A program made the position numbers and the translations under genes. From assembly GCF_042731755.1 (NCBI RefSeq), contig NZ_JBHWLR010000003.1, positions 248,001 through 312,000 of the forward strand: a stretch of 64,000 nt of DNA, written 5' to 3'. The stretch's first letter is position 1. Each line of letters starts with the position of its first letter. Shown here piece by piece: positions 33,592-42,742 of the stretch. The notes beneath the pieces are model-generated. The model ran no database searches, was not told the DNA's origin, and saw nothing but the letters and a program-made list of their open reading frames with translations. Source of the stretch: Promicromonospora sp042731755. Its GTDB lineage: Bacteria > Actinomycetota > Actinomycetes > Actinomycetales > Cellulomonadaceae.

Positions 33592-35709
33592 GTGACTTCC
33601 GCACCCGTGCCCGCCGTGCCCTCGACTTCAGTGCATACGACTTCGGTGCCTTCGAATGCAGCGCCCTCGGCTTCCGTGTCTCCGACCTCCGCGTCAGAGA
33701 TCATCAGCGCCCTGCTCGACCTGACGGCCTGGACCGTCTTCGACGTCGACCCGGAGGGGCGGATCCTCGCGGGGAACGACGAGTCCGGCAGCATGCAGCT
33801 CGTCGAGATCGCGCCCGACGGCACCCGGACACAGCTCACCGCCCTGCCCTCGCGCTGCTCCGGCCGCTACGTGCCCGGCACGCGTCGTGTGGTGGTGCAG
33901 CACGACAACGGCGGCGACGAGCAGATGCAGCTCAGTCTCCTGGACATCGAACCCTCCGCGCCGCCGGCCGATCTGCCTGCTGGTCTGCCCGCAGATCTAC
34001 CCACCGGCCGGGCCGCTCGCCTGCCCGCCACGCTCGTCGACCTGACTCCCCTGGTCCACGACCCCGCGTACAAGCACGACCTGGCCGACGTGTCCGCCGA
34101 GTCCGTGGTGTTCCTGACCAACCGGCGCGACGGCGTCGACTTCGACGTCGTGGTGCACGACCTGGCGACCGGCGCCGAGACCCCGCTGTACGACGGCGGC
34201 GGGTACCTCGTCGACGCCGTCGCCTCCCACGACCGGCGCTCCGTGGCGATCACGACGCTGAGCAGCCGGCCGCGCTCCACGCAGATCCTCGTCGCCGGAG
34301 GCGAGATCGCCACGAGCCCCACTACAGGGACGACCGGGGGCCACGGCACGACGAGCGAGACCCCCGAGCCGCACACCGGAACGGCACGTCCCGTCGCCGT
34401 CACCGCGGCCGACGAGCACGCGCACCACATCCACGTCGCCTGGGCGGCGGGTGACCACGCGCTGGTCATGTCGTCGGACCACGAGCGGGAGTTCGCCGCC
34501 GTCGTGCGGGTGCGTTCCGGCGACGGCGTCCCCGCCTCCGCCGAAACCGACGGGACCGTCTGGGAGACCCTCGTCGCGGCCGACGACCACGACCTCGAGG
34601 TGGTCCTGTCGCCCGACGGCTCCGCAATGGTCGTGGGCCACCACCAGGACGGCGTCACCACCCTGGCCGTCCACGAGCACGACGGCACCCACCGCTGTGA
34701 CGTCACGCTGCCCGACGACGGCGTGCCCACCGTCATCTGGGCCCCGGACTCCTCTCGGTTCGCCGTGCACCTGACCGCTTCCGGCGACCCCGGCTCGATC
34801 CACCTCGTCGATGCCGCCACCGGCGGTGTCTCCACCCTGGTCGACGGCCGCGCCCAGATTCCCGAGGGCCTGCCGATCTCGCTGCCCACGGTGCACCGCG
34901 TCCCCACCCCGGACGGCGAGCAGATCCCCTGCTTCGTGTACCGGCCCGCCGGCACGGCGCGCACCGGCGACGAGAACGACCACGCCCCGTACTCCACCAC
35001 CGGGAACGCCGCCGGCACCACCGTCGCCGGCGCCTCCGTGGTCCTCGTGCACGGCGGACCCGAAGGCGAGGCGAACCGCCTCTTCTCCCCCGTCATCCAG
35101 GCGCTCGCCGGCGCCGGGTTCACCGTGCTGGTCCCGAACGTCCGCGGCTCGGCCGGCTACGGCAAGCGCTGGGTCAGCCTCGACGACGTCGACAAGCGCC
35201 TGGACTCCGTCGCCGACCTCGCCGCGCTCCGCGCCTGGCTGCCCGAGCTCGGCCTCGACGCCGACCGCAGCGCCCTCTGGGGCGGCTCCTACGGCGGGTA
35301 CATGGTGCTGGCCGGCACGACCATGCAGCCCGACCTGTGGGCCGCGGGCGTCGACATCGTCGGCATGTCGTCGCTCGTGACCTTCCTCGAGAACACCTCC
35401 GAGTACCGCCGCGCCGCCCGCGAGCGGGAGTACGGCAGCCTCGAGCACGACCGCGACTTCCTCGTCACCGCGTCACCCATCACCTACCTCGACCAGCTCC
35501 GCGCACCGCTCTTCGTGATCCACGGCGCCAACGACCCGCGGGTGCCGCTCTCCGAGGCGGAGCAGATCGCCGCGGCGCTCGCGGACCGCGGCATCCGGCA
35601 CGAGCTGCGGGTCTACCACGACGAGGGGCACGGCCTGGCCAAGCGGGCGAACCGGAAGGACGCCTACCCGGCCGCTGTCGAGTTCCTCACGGAGATCCTC
35701 GGGCGGTGA
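33592..35709 (+). CDS. S9 family (prolyl-oligopeptidase-type) peptidase
   Basis: A 705-residue serine peptidase. The N-terminal part is a beta-propeller with repeated strand motifs, and the C-terminal alpha/beta-hydrolase domain has VVLVHGGPEGEANRLFSP, the nucleophile motif WGGSYGGYMV, HGANDPRVPLSEAEQ (Asp) and YHDEGHGLAKRANR (His). It cleaves short peptides, probably in the cytoplasm since no signal peptide is seen. Two low-complexity stretches are present (start and LPAGLPADLPTGRAARLPA). The GTG start is tentative because the first 35 residues are low complexity. Confidence 0.92.
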   Translation: MTSAPVPAVPSTSVHTTSVPSNAAPSASVSPTSASEIISALLDLTAWTVFDVDPEGRILAGNDESGSMQLVEIAPDGTRTQLTALPSRCSGRYVPGTRRVVVQHDNGGDEQMQLSLLDIEPSAPPADLPAGLPADLPTGRAARLPATLVDLTPLVHDPAYKHDLADVSAESVVFLTNRRDGVDFDVVVHDLATGAETPLYDGGGYLVDAVASHDRRSVAITTLSSRPRSTQILVAGGEIATSPTTGTTGGHGTTSETPEPHTGTARPVAVTAADEHAHHIHVAWAAGDHALVMSSDHEREFAAVVRVRSGDGVPASAETDGTVWETLVAADDHDLEVVLSPDGSAMVVGHHQDGVTTLAVHEHDGTHRCDVTLPDDGVPTVIWAPDSSRFAVHLTASGDPGSIHLVDAATGGVSTLVDGRAQIPEGLPISLPTVHRVPTPDGEQIPCFVYRPAGTARTGDENDHAPYSTTGNAAGTTVAGASVVLVHGGPEGEANRLFSPVIQALAGAGFTVLVPNVRGSAGYGKRWVSLDDVDKRLDSVADLAALRAWLPELGLDADRSALWGGSYGGYMVLAGTTMQPDLWAAGVDIVGMSSLVTFLENTSEYRRAAREREYGSLEHDRDFLVTASPITYLDQLRAPLFVIHGANDPRVPLSEAEQIAAALADRGIRHELRVYHDEGHGLAKRANRKDAYPAAVEFLTEILGR

Positions 35710-35815
35710 TCCTCGGGCAGTGAACCCGGGCAGTGCTCCGGCGGCGACGAGACGTCAGATGACGAGACGTCGGGCGGCAGGGTCGGCCGGCAGGGCGGAC
35801 GGCTACCCTCGGGAC

Positions 35816-37174
35816 GTGACCCGCGAGCAACGCCGCCTTCGCCTGTCCGTCGACGACCAGATCGAGCACCGGTACCTCGAGGTGCCGTTCGAGATACCTC
35901 CGGGGCGGGACGTCGACGCCCTGGAGGTCACGCTCTCCTACGACCGCGACGCCGCCGTGATCGACCTCGGGTGCCGCGACCCGAAGCGCTGGCGCGGCTG
36001 GTCGGGCGGTGCCAGGTCCCGGTTCGCGATCGACGCGCGGCCGGGATCTGGCGGGACCGGCCCGGGCAGTCGCGGATCAGGCGTACCCGGCGACCGCGCC
36101 GGCAGTGGCGGCCGCGCGACTCCCGGGTACGAGCGGGGTGAGCTCGTCCCGGGCCCCTGGGCCGTGGTGCTCGGCCTGCACAAGCTGTCCGCCGAGCCGG
36201 TAGACGTCACGGTCACGATCGCCACCGGTTCCGACGCCGGCCCCGTCGAGGGCGAGCCGCCCGCGCCGCCTCCCCCGTCGGGCGCCCCCGCCGGATCGGG
36301 CCCCGGAAGACGCGGCCGCACCCGCCTGGGGCGGGACCTGCCCGCGCCCGACGGCCTGACCTGGTACGCGGGCGACCTGCACGCGCACACCACGCACTCA
36401 GACGGGACGCTGAGCATCGCCCAGCTCGCGGCGGCCGCCGTCGGCCGGGGACTGGACTTCCTCGCCGTGACCGACCACAACACCGTCTCGCACCACGCGC
36501 ACCTGCCGGGCGTCGGCGCCGCGTACGACCTCTGCCTCCTGCCCGGGCAGGAGGTCACCACCCACGCGGGGCACGCCAACGCGTTCGGCGACATCGGCTG
36601 GGTGGACTTCCGCCGTCCGGCGGCGCAGTGGTTGTCCGACGTCGAAGGGCGAGGCGGCCTGTTGTCCGTGAACCACCCGCTGCAGGACGACTGCGGCTGG
36701 CAGTTCCCCGTGCGCACCGGGCTCCTGGAGCTGTGGCACATCTCGTGGTTCCTCGACCTGACCGCTACGGGACCGTGGGCCTACCTGCGCGGCTTCGGCG
36801 GGGCACCCCGCAACCCCGTGTTCCTGGGCGGCAGCGACTTCCACACGCCAGACCAGGGCTTCCCGCCCGGCACGCCCACGACCTGGGTCGCCGCCGAGGA
36901 CCGCACGCCCGACGCGATCCTCGACGCCGTCCGGCAGGGGCGGACCGCGATCAGCAGGTTCCCCGGGCCGGGCGAGCCGGTCCTGGTGCGTGTGGGCGAC
37001 GACCTGGTCGCCGTCGACGCGGACGGCACCGTCCTGGTGGAAGGTGTGCCCGACGGCGGTACGGACCGCCGTCGCCGGGTGCGGGGCGACCGCGTGACGT
37101 TCCCCGCGCCGACCGAGCACGGCCCCTACCGCCTGGAGGCGGCCGACCGGACCCTGCTCGCGATCAGCGCGTGA
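35816..37174 (+). CDS. PHP-domain metallohydrolase (CehA/McbA family)
   Basis: A 452-residue protein with the PHP metal set: DLHAHTTHSDGTLS, AVTDHNTVSHH, SVNHP and GGSDFHTPD. An N-terminal beta domain (RLRLSVDDQIEHRYLEVPFEIPPG) precedes it, with a Gly/Pro-rich insertion around residues 80-105. The CehA/McbA group includes carbaryl hydrolases; the natural substrate is unknown, phosphoesters being possible. GTG 35816 follows the end of the S9 gene by 106 bp; a longer in-frame start exists at 35720. The end overlaps the convergent MFS gene by 11 nt. Confidence 0.88.
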   Translation: MTREQRRLRLSVDDQIEHRYLEVPFEIPPGRDVDALEVTLSYDRDAAVIDLGCRDPKRWRGWSGGARSRFAIDARPGSGGTGPGSRGSGVPGDRAGSGGRATPGYERGELVPGPWAVVLGLHKLSAEPVDVTVTIATGSDAGPVEGEPPAPPPPSGAPAGSGPGRRGRTRLGRDLPAPDGLTWYAGDLHAHTTHSDGTLSIAQLAAAAVGRGLDFLAVTDHNTVSHHAHLPGVGAAYDLCLLPGQEVTTHAGHANAFGDIGWVDFRRPAAQWLSDVEGRGGLLSVNHPLQDDCGWQFPVRTGLLELWHISWFLDLTATGPWAYLRGFGGAPRNPVFLGGSDFHTPDQGFPPGTPTTWVAAEDRTPDAILDAVRQGRTAISRFPGPGEPVLVRVGDDLVAVDADGTVLVEGVPDGGTDRRRRVRGDRVTFPAPTEHGPYRLEAADRTLLAISA

Positions 37175-38759
37175 GGGGCACGTCGCCCGCTCCGTCGTCG
37201 TCCGCATCGTGCTCGCGCGCTCCGTGGCCGTCCGTGACAGGGCCGTCGGTTGCAGCGCCGTCCGTCACAGCGCCGTCCGTCACAGCGCCGTCGGTTACAG
37301 CGCCGCTCGGCCGGGCGCCCGCCGCCTCCGGCGCCCCCGGCAGGCGGATGAACCGCGACACCGCCGTGCCGAGGGCGAGCAGCGCGAACGGGTACACGGA
37401 CAGGTACACGCGGAACGCCTGTCCCGGGTCGGGGCCGGGGTCCGCGCCCGACCGGTAGCCGAACCACAGCGCGAGCGACGCCAGCGCCGCGGCCGTGATC
37501 AGGCCGTTGAGCCGGCCCAGCGCGCCGAACGCGGCCAGGAACAGGCCGCTGCGGTGGGTGCCGTGGCGGGCGGCGTCGGCGTCGAGCACTCGGGCGATCA
37601 CCAGGTCGTTCGTCGCCAGCACGCCCGAGTACCCGACGGCCACCGCGAGCCCGGCGAGGATCCCCGTGATCAGGTCCGTCGCGAAGTACAGCGGCACGAA
37701 CCCGACGGCCGCGACCGGCAGCGCGAGCCGCCACGTCCAGGCCGCACCCCTGCGGCGCACGACGGCGGCCCACACGCTCAGCATGCCGATGGACACGGCG
37801 ATCACGACGAGCTGCAGGATGCTGGCGTCCAGCGCGGAGCCGCCCAGCGAGTGCTCCACGTACAGCTGCAGCCCGCCCAGCACCAGCGCCATCGCCGCGC
37901 CGTAGCAGGCGTTGACCAGCCCGACCGTCCAGAAGTGCGACGTCGACAGGATCTGCCCCACCGACCGGAAGAACTGCGGCTTGGGCTCGGCGTCGAGCGC
38001 CGGGTCCTCCCGCACGCCGAACGCGGTCCACAGGATCACCGCGGCCGCGACCACACCGAAGATCACCGCGAGCCGCCCGTACCCGACGGCGGATCCCTCC
38101 GTGCCCAGCACGTTCCGCGCGAGCACCGGAGTCAGCGCCAGGGCGATGACCAGGGCGATGAGCTGCGACCCCTGCCGTACCGCGTTCGCCGTCGCGCGAC
38201 GCCGCTCGTCGGTGAACAGCTCCGGCAGCAGCGCGCCATAGCTGGCGTTGATCAGGGAGTCGGCCATCTCGGTCGTGATCGCGAAGACCGCGAACCACAC
38301 CGCCAGCCCCACCGCGGACTCCGCCACGGCGCCCGGCACGGAGAACAGCGCGATCGTCGTGGCCGTCAGCACCAGCGCGCCCACCACCAGGTACGGTCGG
38401 CGCCGCCCCCAGCGCGAGCGCGTTCGGTCGGACAGGTAGCCGAACACGGGGTTGTCGAGCGCGTCCAGTACCCCGTAGATCGCGTACACGGTCGCGTAGA
38501 CGACGGCGTCCAGGCCGAGCAGCTCCACGTACACGTAGAGCATCGAGCCCTTGACCAGGTTGATCGGCAGCGACGTGCCGAACATGCCGGCGCCGTAGCG
38601 CAGCGGCGACGTCCTGCCCGCGTCACTGCCTGCCCCGCCCCCCACAGCGCCGCCCGCACCACTGCCCGACGCCGGATCCCGCCCGGCGGCCCCCGACGGA
38701 ACTCCTGCCTGCGGCGCTTCCACGGCGTCATCGGCCTCCACGCGGGTGAGCCTACTCAC
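37164..38759 (-). CDS. MFS transporter, GPH (sugar/cation symporter) type
   Basis: A 531-residue permease. PINLVKGSMLYVYVELLGLDAVVYATVYAIYGVLDALDNPVFGYLSDRTRSRWGRRRPYLVVGA is the GPH signature region, with D and R residues of the loop 2-3 motif. About 12 helices follow. The first 45 and last 45 residues are low complexity; the tail is a repeat of AVTDG. GTG 38759 overlaps the stop of the upstream deacetylase gene by 4 nt (GTGA), favouring translational coupling; GTG 38741 is an alternative. The pair suggests import and deacetylation of an acetylated saccharide (inference). Confidence 0.88.
   Translation of the reverse strand: MSRLTRVEADDAVEAPQAGVPSGAAGRDPASGSGAGGAVGGGAGSDAGRTSPLRYGAGMFGTSLPINLVKGSMLYVYVELLGLDAVVYATVYAIYGVLDALDNPVFGYLSDRTRSRWGRRRPYLVVGALVLTATTIALFSVPGAVAESAVGLAVWFAVFAITTEMADSLINASYGALLPELFTDERRRATANAVRQGSQLIALVIALALTPVLARNVLGTEGSAVGYGRLAVIFGVVAAAVILWTAFGVREDPALDAEPKPQFFRSVGQILSTSHFWTVGLVNACYGAAMALVLGGLQLYVEHSLGGSALDASILQLVVIAVSIGMLSVWAAVVRRRGAAWTWRLALPVAAVGFVPLYFATDLITGILAGLAVAVGYSGVLATNDLVIARVLDADAARHGTHRSGLFLAAFGALGRLNGLITAAALASLALWFGYRSGADPGPDPGQAFRVYLSVYPFALLALGTAVSRFIRLPGAPEAAGARPSGAVTDGAVTDGAVTDGAATDGPVTDGHGAREHDADDDGAGDVPLTR
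37226..37312. repeat. Tandem repeat at the 3' end of the GPH transporter gene
   Basis: Five or six 15-bp units close to GCCGTCCGTCACAGC encode AVTDG repeats of the transporter's cytoplasmic tail. Confidence 0.8.
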
Positions 38760-39682
38760 CACCCGCTGACGAGGTCGATGCCTTCCCGCTCGATCTCCCG
38801 GATGAAAACCGGGTCGCCGAGCAGCCGCAGCTCCCACGTCCGCTTGCGCCACCACGTCGCCGACGCCTCCCGCAGCCGCGCGGTGTCGGGCGCCGGGTGC
38901 AGGAAGATCTCGCTCGTGCCCTCGGGCAGACGCCCCAGCAGGCGCAGGTAGTGGTCCCGCAGCGACACGTAGTCCCGGGCCTCCGCGTCGCCGCCGCGAT
39001 GGGTGGCGATCACCTCGGGCAGGCGCACCCCCGCCGCGTCGGCGGCGACCACGGCGCTCGCATGCCGCGCCCGGACGTCGGCCGTGGCCAGCACCGGGTC
39101 GCCGTCACCGTACAGGTCCAGGCTGCGGGGCAGGCGGAACGCCAGCCCGTGCCGCGCGCAGAACCCGATCGCCTCGCCGAGGTAGGAACGGCCCTGGAGG
39201 CCGTACAGGGTGCCCTGGTGGGAGTCCAGCCGCCGGGGCGGCGGCGCGCCGACGGCGGCGGTGGCCCGCATCAGCGCGTCGACCTGGGTGGCGATGCGGT
39301 CGACGACGTCGTCGAAGCCGCCCGCCGGACCGGGCGTCGGGAGCACGACGTGCACCCCGGGCGCGATGTCGGGCGCGGACCGGGCGACGAGCCCGACGGC
39401 GCGCACCGCCCCCGGGCTCTCGCCTGGGCGCTCGCCGAAGCTCTCGCTCTGACACTGCCTCTGACTCTGGCCCGGGCTTGCCGGTCTGTCCGCGCCGTCT
39501 CGGTGCGGCCCGTCATCCCGTTCGCCCCCGGCCTCGACCCAGTCCTCAACCCCGCCGTCCGGTTCCGTGGTGATCACCCCCACCGCCGTCAGCGGCGAAC
39601 CGGCCAGGAGGGCGGCGATCTCGCGGTCTGCGTCGGGGTCGGTCCCGGCGTCGTCGGCGGTGAGGACGAGGCTGCGCGTCAT
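38756..39682 (-). CDS. ChbG/HpnK-type (YdjC) carbohydrate deacetylase
   Basis: A 308-residue polysaccharide-deacetylase-like protein. VLTADDAGTD supplies the metal-binding Asp pair, RRLDSHQGTLYG the histidine, and EIFLHPAPDTARL the final His region of the ChbG/YdjC family, which deacetylates chitooligosaccharides or diacetylated lipids. A low-complexity insertion (GQSQRQCQSESFGERPGE) sits after the third strand. It is followed with a 4-nt overlap by a GPH-type transporter. Confidence 0.88.
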   Translation of the reverse strand: MTRSLVLTADDAGTDPDADREIAALLAGSPLTAVGVITTEPDGGVEDWVEAGGERDDGPHRDGADRPASPGQSQRQCQSESFGERPGESPGAVRAVGLVARSAPDIAPGVHVVLPTPGPAGGFDDVVDRIATQVDALMRATAAVGAPPPRRLDSHQGTLYGLQGRSYLGEAIGFCARHGLAFRLPRSLDLYGDGDPVLATADVRARHASAVVAADAAGVRLPEVIATHRGGDAEARDYVSLRDHYLRLLGRLPEGTSEIFLHPAPDTARLREASATWWRKRTWELRLLGDPVFIREIEREGIDLVSGW

Positions 39683-39770
39683 ACGCCCAGTCTGGCCCAG
39701 CGGACCAGGAGTCGACCCCGTCCCAGACGTCTGACCTGGAACGTTCTCGGGCCGGGCCGCCCTGCACAGC

Positions 39771-39856
39771 TCAGACGGCCCTGGTCAGCTCCGGTCGCTC
39801 TGCCCGGCTCAGACGGCTCTGGTCAGCTCCGGTCGCTCTGCCCGGCTCAGACGGCT
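39771..39856. repeat. 38-bp tandem repeat, two full copies and a partial third
   Basis: Unit begins TCAGACGGC and ends CTGCCCGGC; copies at 39771-39808 and 39809-39846, differing at one base, plus a partial unit to 39856. It lies between the lipoprotein and deacetylase genes. Confidence 0.85.
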
Positions 39857-39906
39857 CAGTTCAGACGGCGCTGCACAGCTCAGACCGCCCTGCCCGGACA
39901 GCCGGC

Positions 39907-40491
39907 TCACGTCTCGCCGACGACGCTCGTGCCGAGCACCGCCCGCGCCTTGCCGAGCGCCACCTCGAGCTCCCAGGGCGTCGTGACGTGCGGGATGTCG
40001 GACGTCACGCAGGACGGCTTGCCCGTGTGCAGCGTCAGGCTGGTGCCCAGGCTGTCCGCCCGCCAGACGCCGGGCCCCACCACCTCGAACTCGCCCGCGT
40101 CGTTGCGGTGCAGCACCACCACGTACTCGCGCCCCTTGCGCAAGATGGACGGCAGCTCGGCCCCCGGGGGCGACGACGCCGAACCGACCTGCGTGACGGC
40201 GAGCACGTCGTCCTGGCCGACCGCGCCGAGCAGCACCTTCCGCAGCTCCAGCTCGGTGCGGGTGTACGGCACCCGGTCCACGACGTCGACGCCGGAGCGG
40301 CCCGCCTGCACCAGCACGACGACGTCGGCGTCAGCGACGAGCTGCTCGACCGACCCGTACTCCTCGGGAGCCGTGAAGTTGGCGGCGCTCGCGTCCTGGC
40401 CGCAGCCGCTGAGCAGGCCGGCGACGACGCCGCTCGCGACTGCCCCGCTCAGGGCGAGGAAGCCGAACCTGGCCCGCGTGCACGTACGCAT
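39907..40491 (-). CDS. Predicted lipoprotein of unknown function
   Basis: A 194-residue protein with a type II signal: MRTCTRARFGFLALSGAVAS, then lipobox LLSGC. The mature part has VEQLVADADVVVLVQAG, RTELELRKVLLG and GREYVVVLHRNDAGEF, patterns seen in small secreted actinobacterial proteins with an OB-like beta fold. No catalytic motif. ATG start. Confidence 0.75.
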   Translation of the reverse strand: MRTCTRARFGFLALSGAVASGVVAGLLSGCGQDASAANFTAPEEYGSVEQLVADADVVVLVQAGRSGVDVVDRVPYTRTELELRKVLLGAVGQDDVLAVTQVGSASSPPGAELPSILRKGREYVVVLHRNDAGEFEVVGPGVWRADSLGTSLTLHTGKPSCVTSDIPHVTTPWELEVALGKARAVLGTSVVGET

Positions 40492-40912
40492 CAGCCGCTC
40501 CCGCCCCTCGTCGTGTCCACGGATGCCTGGTCTCGTCGGATGCTCGGTCTCATCGGATGCCGGGTCTCGTCGGACACGAGGTCGGCGCCCACTGACAGAG
40601 AGCGACAGGTCGCGGCGCGTGGTGCGGCTGCTTCATGTACTCGCTTGCAGTGCAACGAATGCTGCCCCGTGGCAAGAACCCGGGACAAGACCCCATCAGG
40701 GCGAACCCGCGTCGCCAGGCCCCTTTTTTTGCCGCCATCTGGAAACTCGGCAAAGAACCGCCGAGACGGAGGGAAAGCAGACGGAAAACGGCCGGGTGGC
40801 GCCCGCGGTCTCGCGGTACCACCCGGCCGTCCCAGCCGGTCCGGCCGTCAGACCCATACGGCTGTCAGACCTGTCCGGCTGTCAGACCCAGCAGTCAGGT
40901 GTCCGGTTGTCG
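40492..40912. other. Intergenic region of 421 bp with terminator and repeats
   Basis: From the lipoprotein start to the end of the low-complexity gene. Contains the terminator listed below, a smaller hairpin CTCGGC/GCCGAG (40746-40765), and short repeats near 40840-40905 (GGCTGTCAGACC). Repeats GGTCTCGTCGGATGC lie near 40530-40580. A seven-T run at about 40726. No gene seen. Confidence 0.55.
40788..40830 (-). terminator. Rho-independent terminator of the low-complexity gene
   Basis: ACGGCCGGGTGG / CCACCCGGCCGT, perfect 12 bp, with an inner CGCG/CGCG hairpin; on the minus strand it is followed by TTTTCC. Confidence 0.75.
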
Positions 40913-41932
40913 TCAGGCGGCGTGGGCGCTGCCGATCGCCCGGACGAGGCCCGACGTCGAGATCGAGCCCTTGCGATAGCGCTCGACGGCGGCGGCAAGC
41001 GCCTCGCCCACGTCGCTCGGCACGCGCGAGGACCGCGCCGACGGGTACCAGATCTCCCGCTCGAAGACGGCGGTCCGCCGGGCCGGGCCACGGAACAGCC
41101 GGCCGGCCAGCGCGGGCGGCGGGGGCACGGGAGGCACCGGTCCCGGGGGCGGGGGCACGGGCGGCACGGGCGCCGACGACATGGGTGGTGCCGGTGGTAC
41201 GGGTGCTGGCGACACAGGTGCCGGCACCTGTGTCGCCGGCGACACAGGTGCCGGCGACACGGGAACCGGCTGGTTCGCGAGCAGCGAGGCGCGGTAGCGG
41301 GCGCCGGGGTTCCAGCGCAGGGTCGGCGTGCGCGGCGCGGTGGTCCGCACCCCGCTGGTCGCGCGGCGGGGTGCCGAGGGTTCCGGTTCGACGGTCTCGG
41401 CGCCGGAGTCCGCAGGTTCGGCGGTCTGCTCGACGACTTGCCCGGCGGCTTGCCCGGCGGCTTGCTCAGCCGCCCGCTCGACGGAACGGGCGGCCTGCTC
41501 GGCGTGCGCCTTCCGCAGCGCCGCGACGATCCGGGCGACCCGTCCGGTGTCGGCCTGCGGGCTGGTGTCGGTCGGCAGGCCGCTCGCGCCGGTCGATGCC
41601 GGGTCCGCGTCCGCCAGATCGGTGATCGCCGGGTCGGTGATCGCCAGGTCGGGAATGGTCGCGTCGACGATGGTCGCGTCGGCGTCCGCCGTACCGGTAG
41701 CGGCGCTGGTCTCCGCGGGCGAGGACACGGTCGTGTCGATCGTGGACGCGTCGTCCGGTGCTACGGCCTCAGCCGCTACGGCCTCAGCGTCTTCAGCCCC
41801 GGCTGCGCCGTCCTCGGAAGCAGCAGCCTCGGAAGCAGCAGCCTCGGGAGCAGCCGCCACCGGGGCGACCGCCTCCGGCGCGTCGGTGTCGTTCGAGTCG
41901 TCCGAGACCTGGTCCTGTGTGTCGTCCGCCAT
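40913..41932 (-). CDS. Low-complexity Ala/Pro-rich protein of unknown function
   Basis: A 339-residue protein. Residues 1-110 are Ala/Asp/Glu-rich, 125-180 helical and Ala-rich, 220-275 a Pro-rich repeat (PAPVSPATQVPAPVSP). The last 65 residues (REIWYPSARSSRVPSDVGEALAAAVERYRKGSISTSGLVRAIG) look folded. No signal or membrane helix. ATG 41932 has GAGGGAGCG upstream. The coding repeat contains a long perfect palindrome. Possibly a cell-division or scaffold protein; this is only a guess from composition. Confidence 0.6.
   Translation of the reverse strand: MADDTQDQVSDDSNDTDAPEAVAPVAAAPEAAASEAAASEDGAAGAEDAEAVAAEAVAPDDASTIDTTVSSPAETSAATGTADADATIVDATIPDLAITDPAITDLADADPASTGASGLPTDTSPQADTGRVARIVAALRKAHAEQAARSVERAAEQAAGQAAGQVVEQTAEPADSGAETVEPEPSAPRRATSGVRTTAPRTPTLRWNPGARYRASLLANQPVPVSPAPVSPATQVPAPVSPAPVPPAPPMSSAPVPPVPPPPGPVPPVPPPPALAGRLFRGPARRTAVFEREIWYPSARSSRVPSDVGEALAAAVERYRKGSISTSGLVRAIGSAHAA
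41220..41255. repeat. 36-bp perfect palindrome inside the proline-rich region
   Basis: Two 18-bp arms, GCCGGCACCTGTGTCGCC and its reverse complement, meet without a spacer. A flanking copy at 41203-41219 extends the repeat with a mismatch. It encodes the SPATQVPAPVSPAP region. Confidence 0.85.
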
Positions 41933-42075
41933 GACCGCGCTCCCTCACCATCGACCTGCCCACGACCCGTTGCGGTGGCTGTCCCATATGTTCCCTGCCA
42001 GGCCCTGGGCGTGCAAGCCCCGGACCTGGCATGCCGTCAGTCCCCGCCGTCAGTCCCCGCCGCCAGCCCTCTCCG

Positions 42076-42741
42076 TCAGTCCCCGCCCAGCATGTCCAGG
42101 AAACTGGGCGTCGTGGCGAACGGGTCGTCCGGCTTGGCGTGCTCCCCGCGGGCCGAGACGATCGCGGCCAGCGACCGTCCGGCACGCTCGATGCGCTCCG
42201 GGAGGGAGCTCGCGCCGTCGTCGCGCCGGGTGCGGTCGCCCGCCTGGGCCCAGTCGTCGGTGGCCGCGAAGACCGACGTCGTGACGACGTCGGCCCGCAG
42301 GTACGTGAACAGCGGGCGCATCGAGTACTCGAGGGCGAGCGAGTGCCGCGGTGTGCCGCCGGTCGCGCCGAGCAGCACCGGCATGCCCGTGAGCACCTCC
42401 TTGTCGAGGATGTCGACGAACGACTTGAACAGCCCCGAGTAGGTGGTGGTGAACAGCGGCGTGACGGCGATGACGCCGTCGGCCTGGGTGATCGTCTCGA
42501 TGTCGCTCGCCAGGTCGCCCGTGGGGAACCCGGTGAGCATCGCGTCGATGATCGCGTGACCGTGGTCGCGCAGCTCGACGACCTCGATGGTCACCTCGTG
42601 GCCCAGGGCCTCCAGCTCGCGCGCCGTGGCGTCCGCCAGGCGGTCCGCCAGCAGGCGCGTGGACGAGGGCTGCCCCAGCCCCGCGTGCACGACGGCGATC
42701 GTGCGGCGGGTCCGGTCCTCGACAGGAACGATGTCTGTCAT
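42076..42741 (-). CDS. NADPH-dependent FMN reductase, CE1759 family
   Basis: A 221-residue flavodoxin-fold reductase (IAVVHAGLGQPSSTRLLADRL; GVIAVTPLFTTTYSGLFKSFVDILD; LLGATGGTPRHSLALEY). It supplies reduced FMN to the partner monooxygenase. ATG 42741 follows the stop of the monooxygenase gene by 1 nt (TGA-G-ATG), so translation is coupled. The two-gene order matches the actinobacterial CE1758/CE1759 pair. Confidence 0.92.
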   Translation of the reverse strand: MTDIVPVEDRTRRTIAVVHAGLGQPSSTRLLADRLADATARELEALGHEVTIEVVELRDHGHAIIDAMLTGFPTGDLASDIETITQADGVIAVTPLFTTTYSGLFKSFVDILDKEVLTGMPVLLGATGGTPRHSLALEYSMRPLFTYLRADVVTTSVFAATDDWAQAGDRTRRDDGASSLPERIERAGRSLAAIVSARGEHAKPDDPFATTPSFLDMLGGD

Positions 42742-42742
42742 C

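Noticed and set aside
39771..39856. Possible CRISPR array
   Set aside because: Adjacent repeats have no spacers between them and there are no cas genes; it is a plain tandem repeat.
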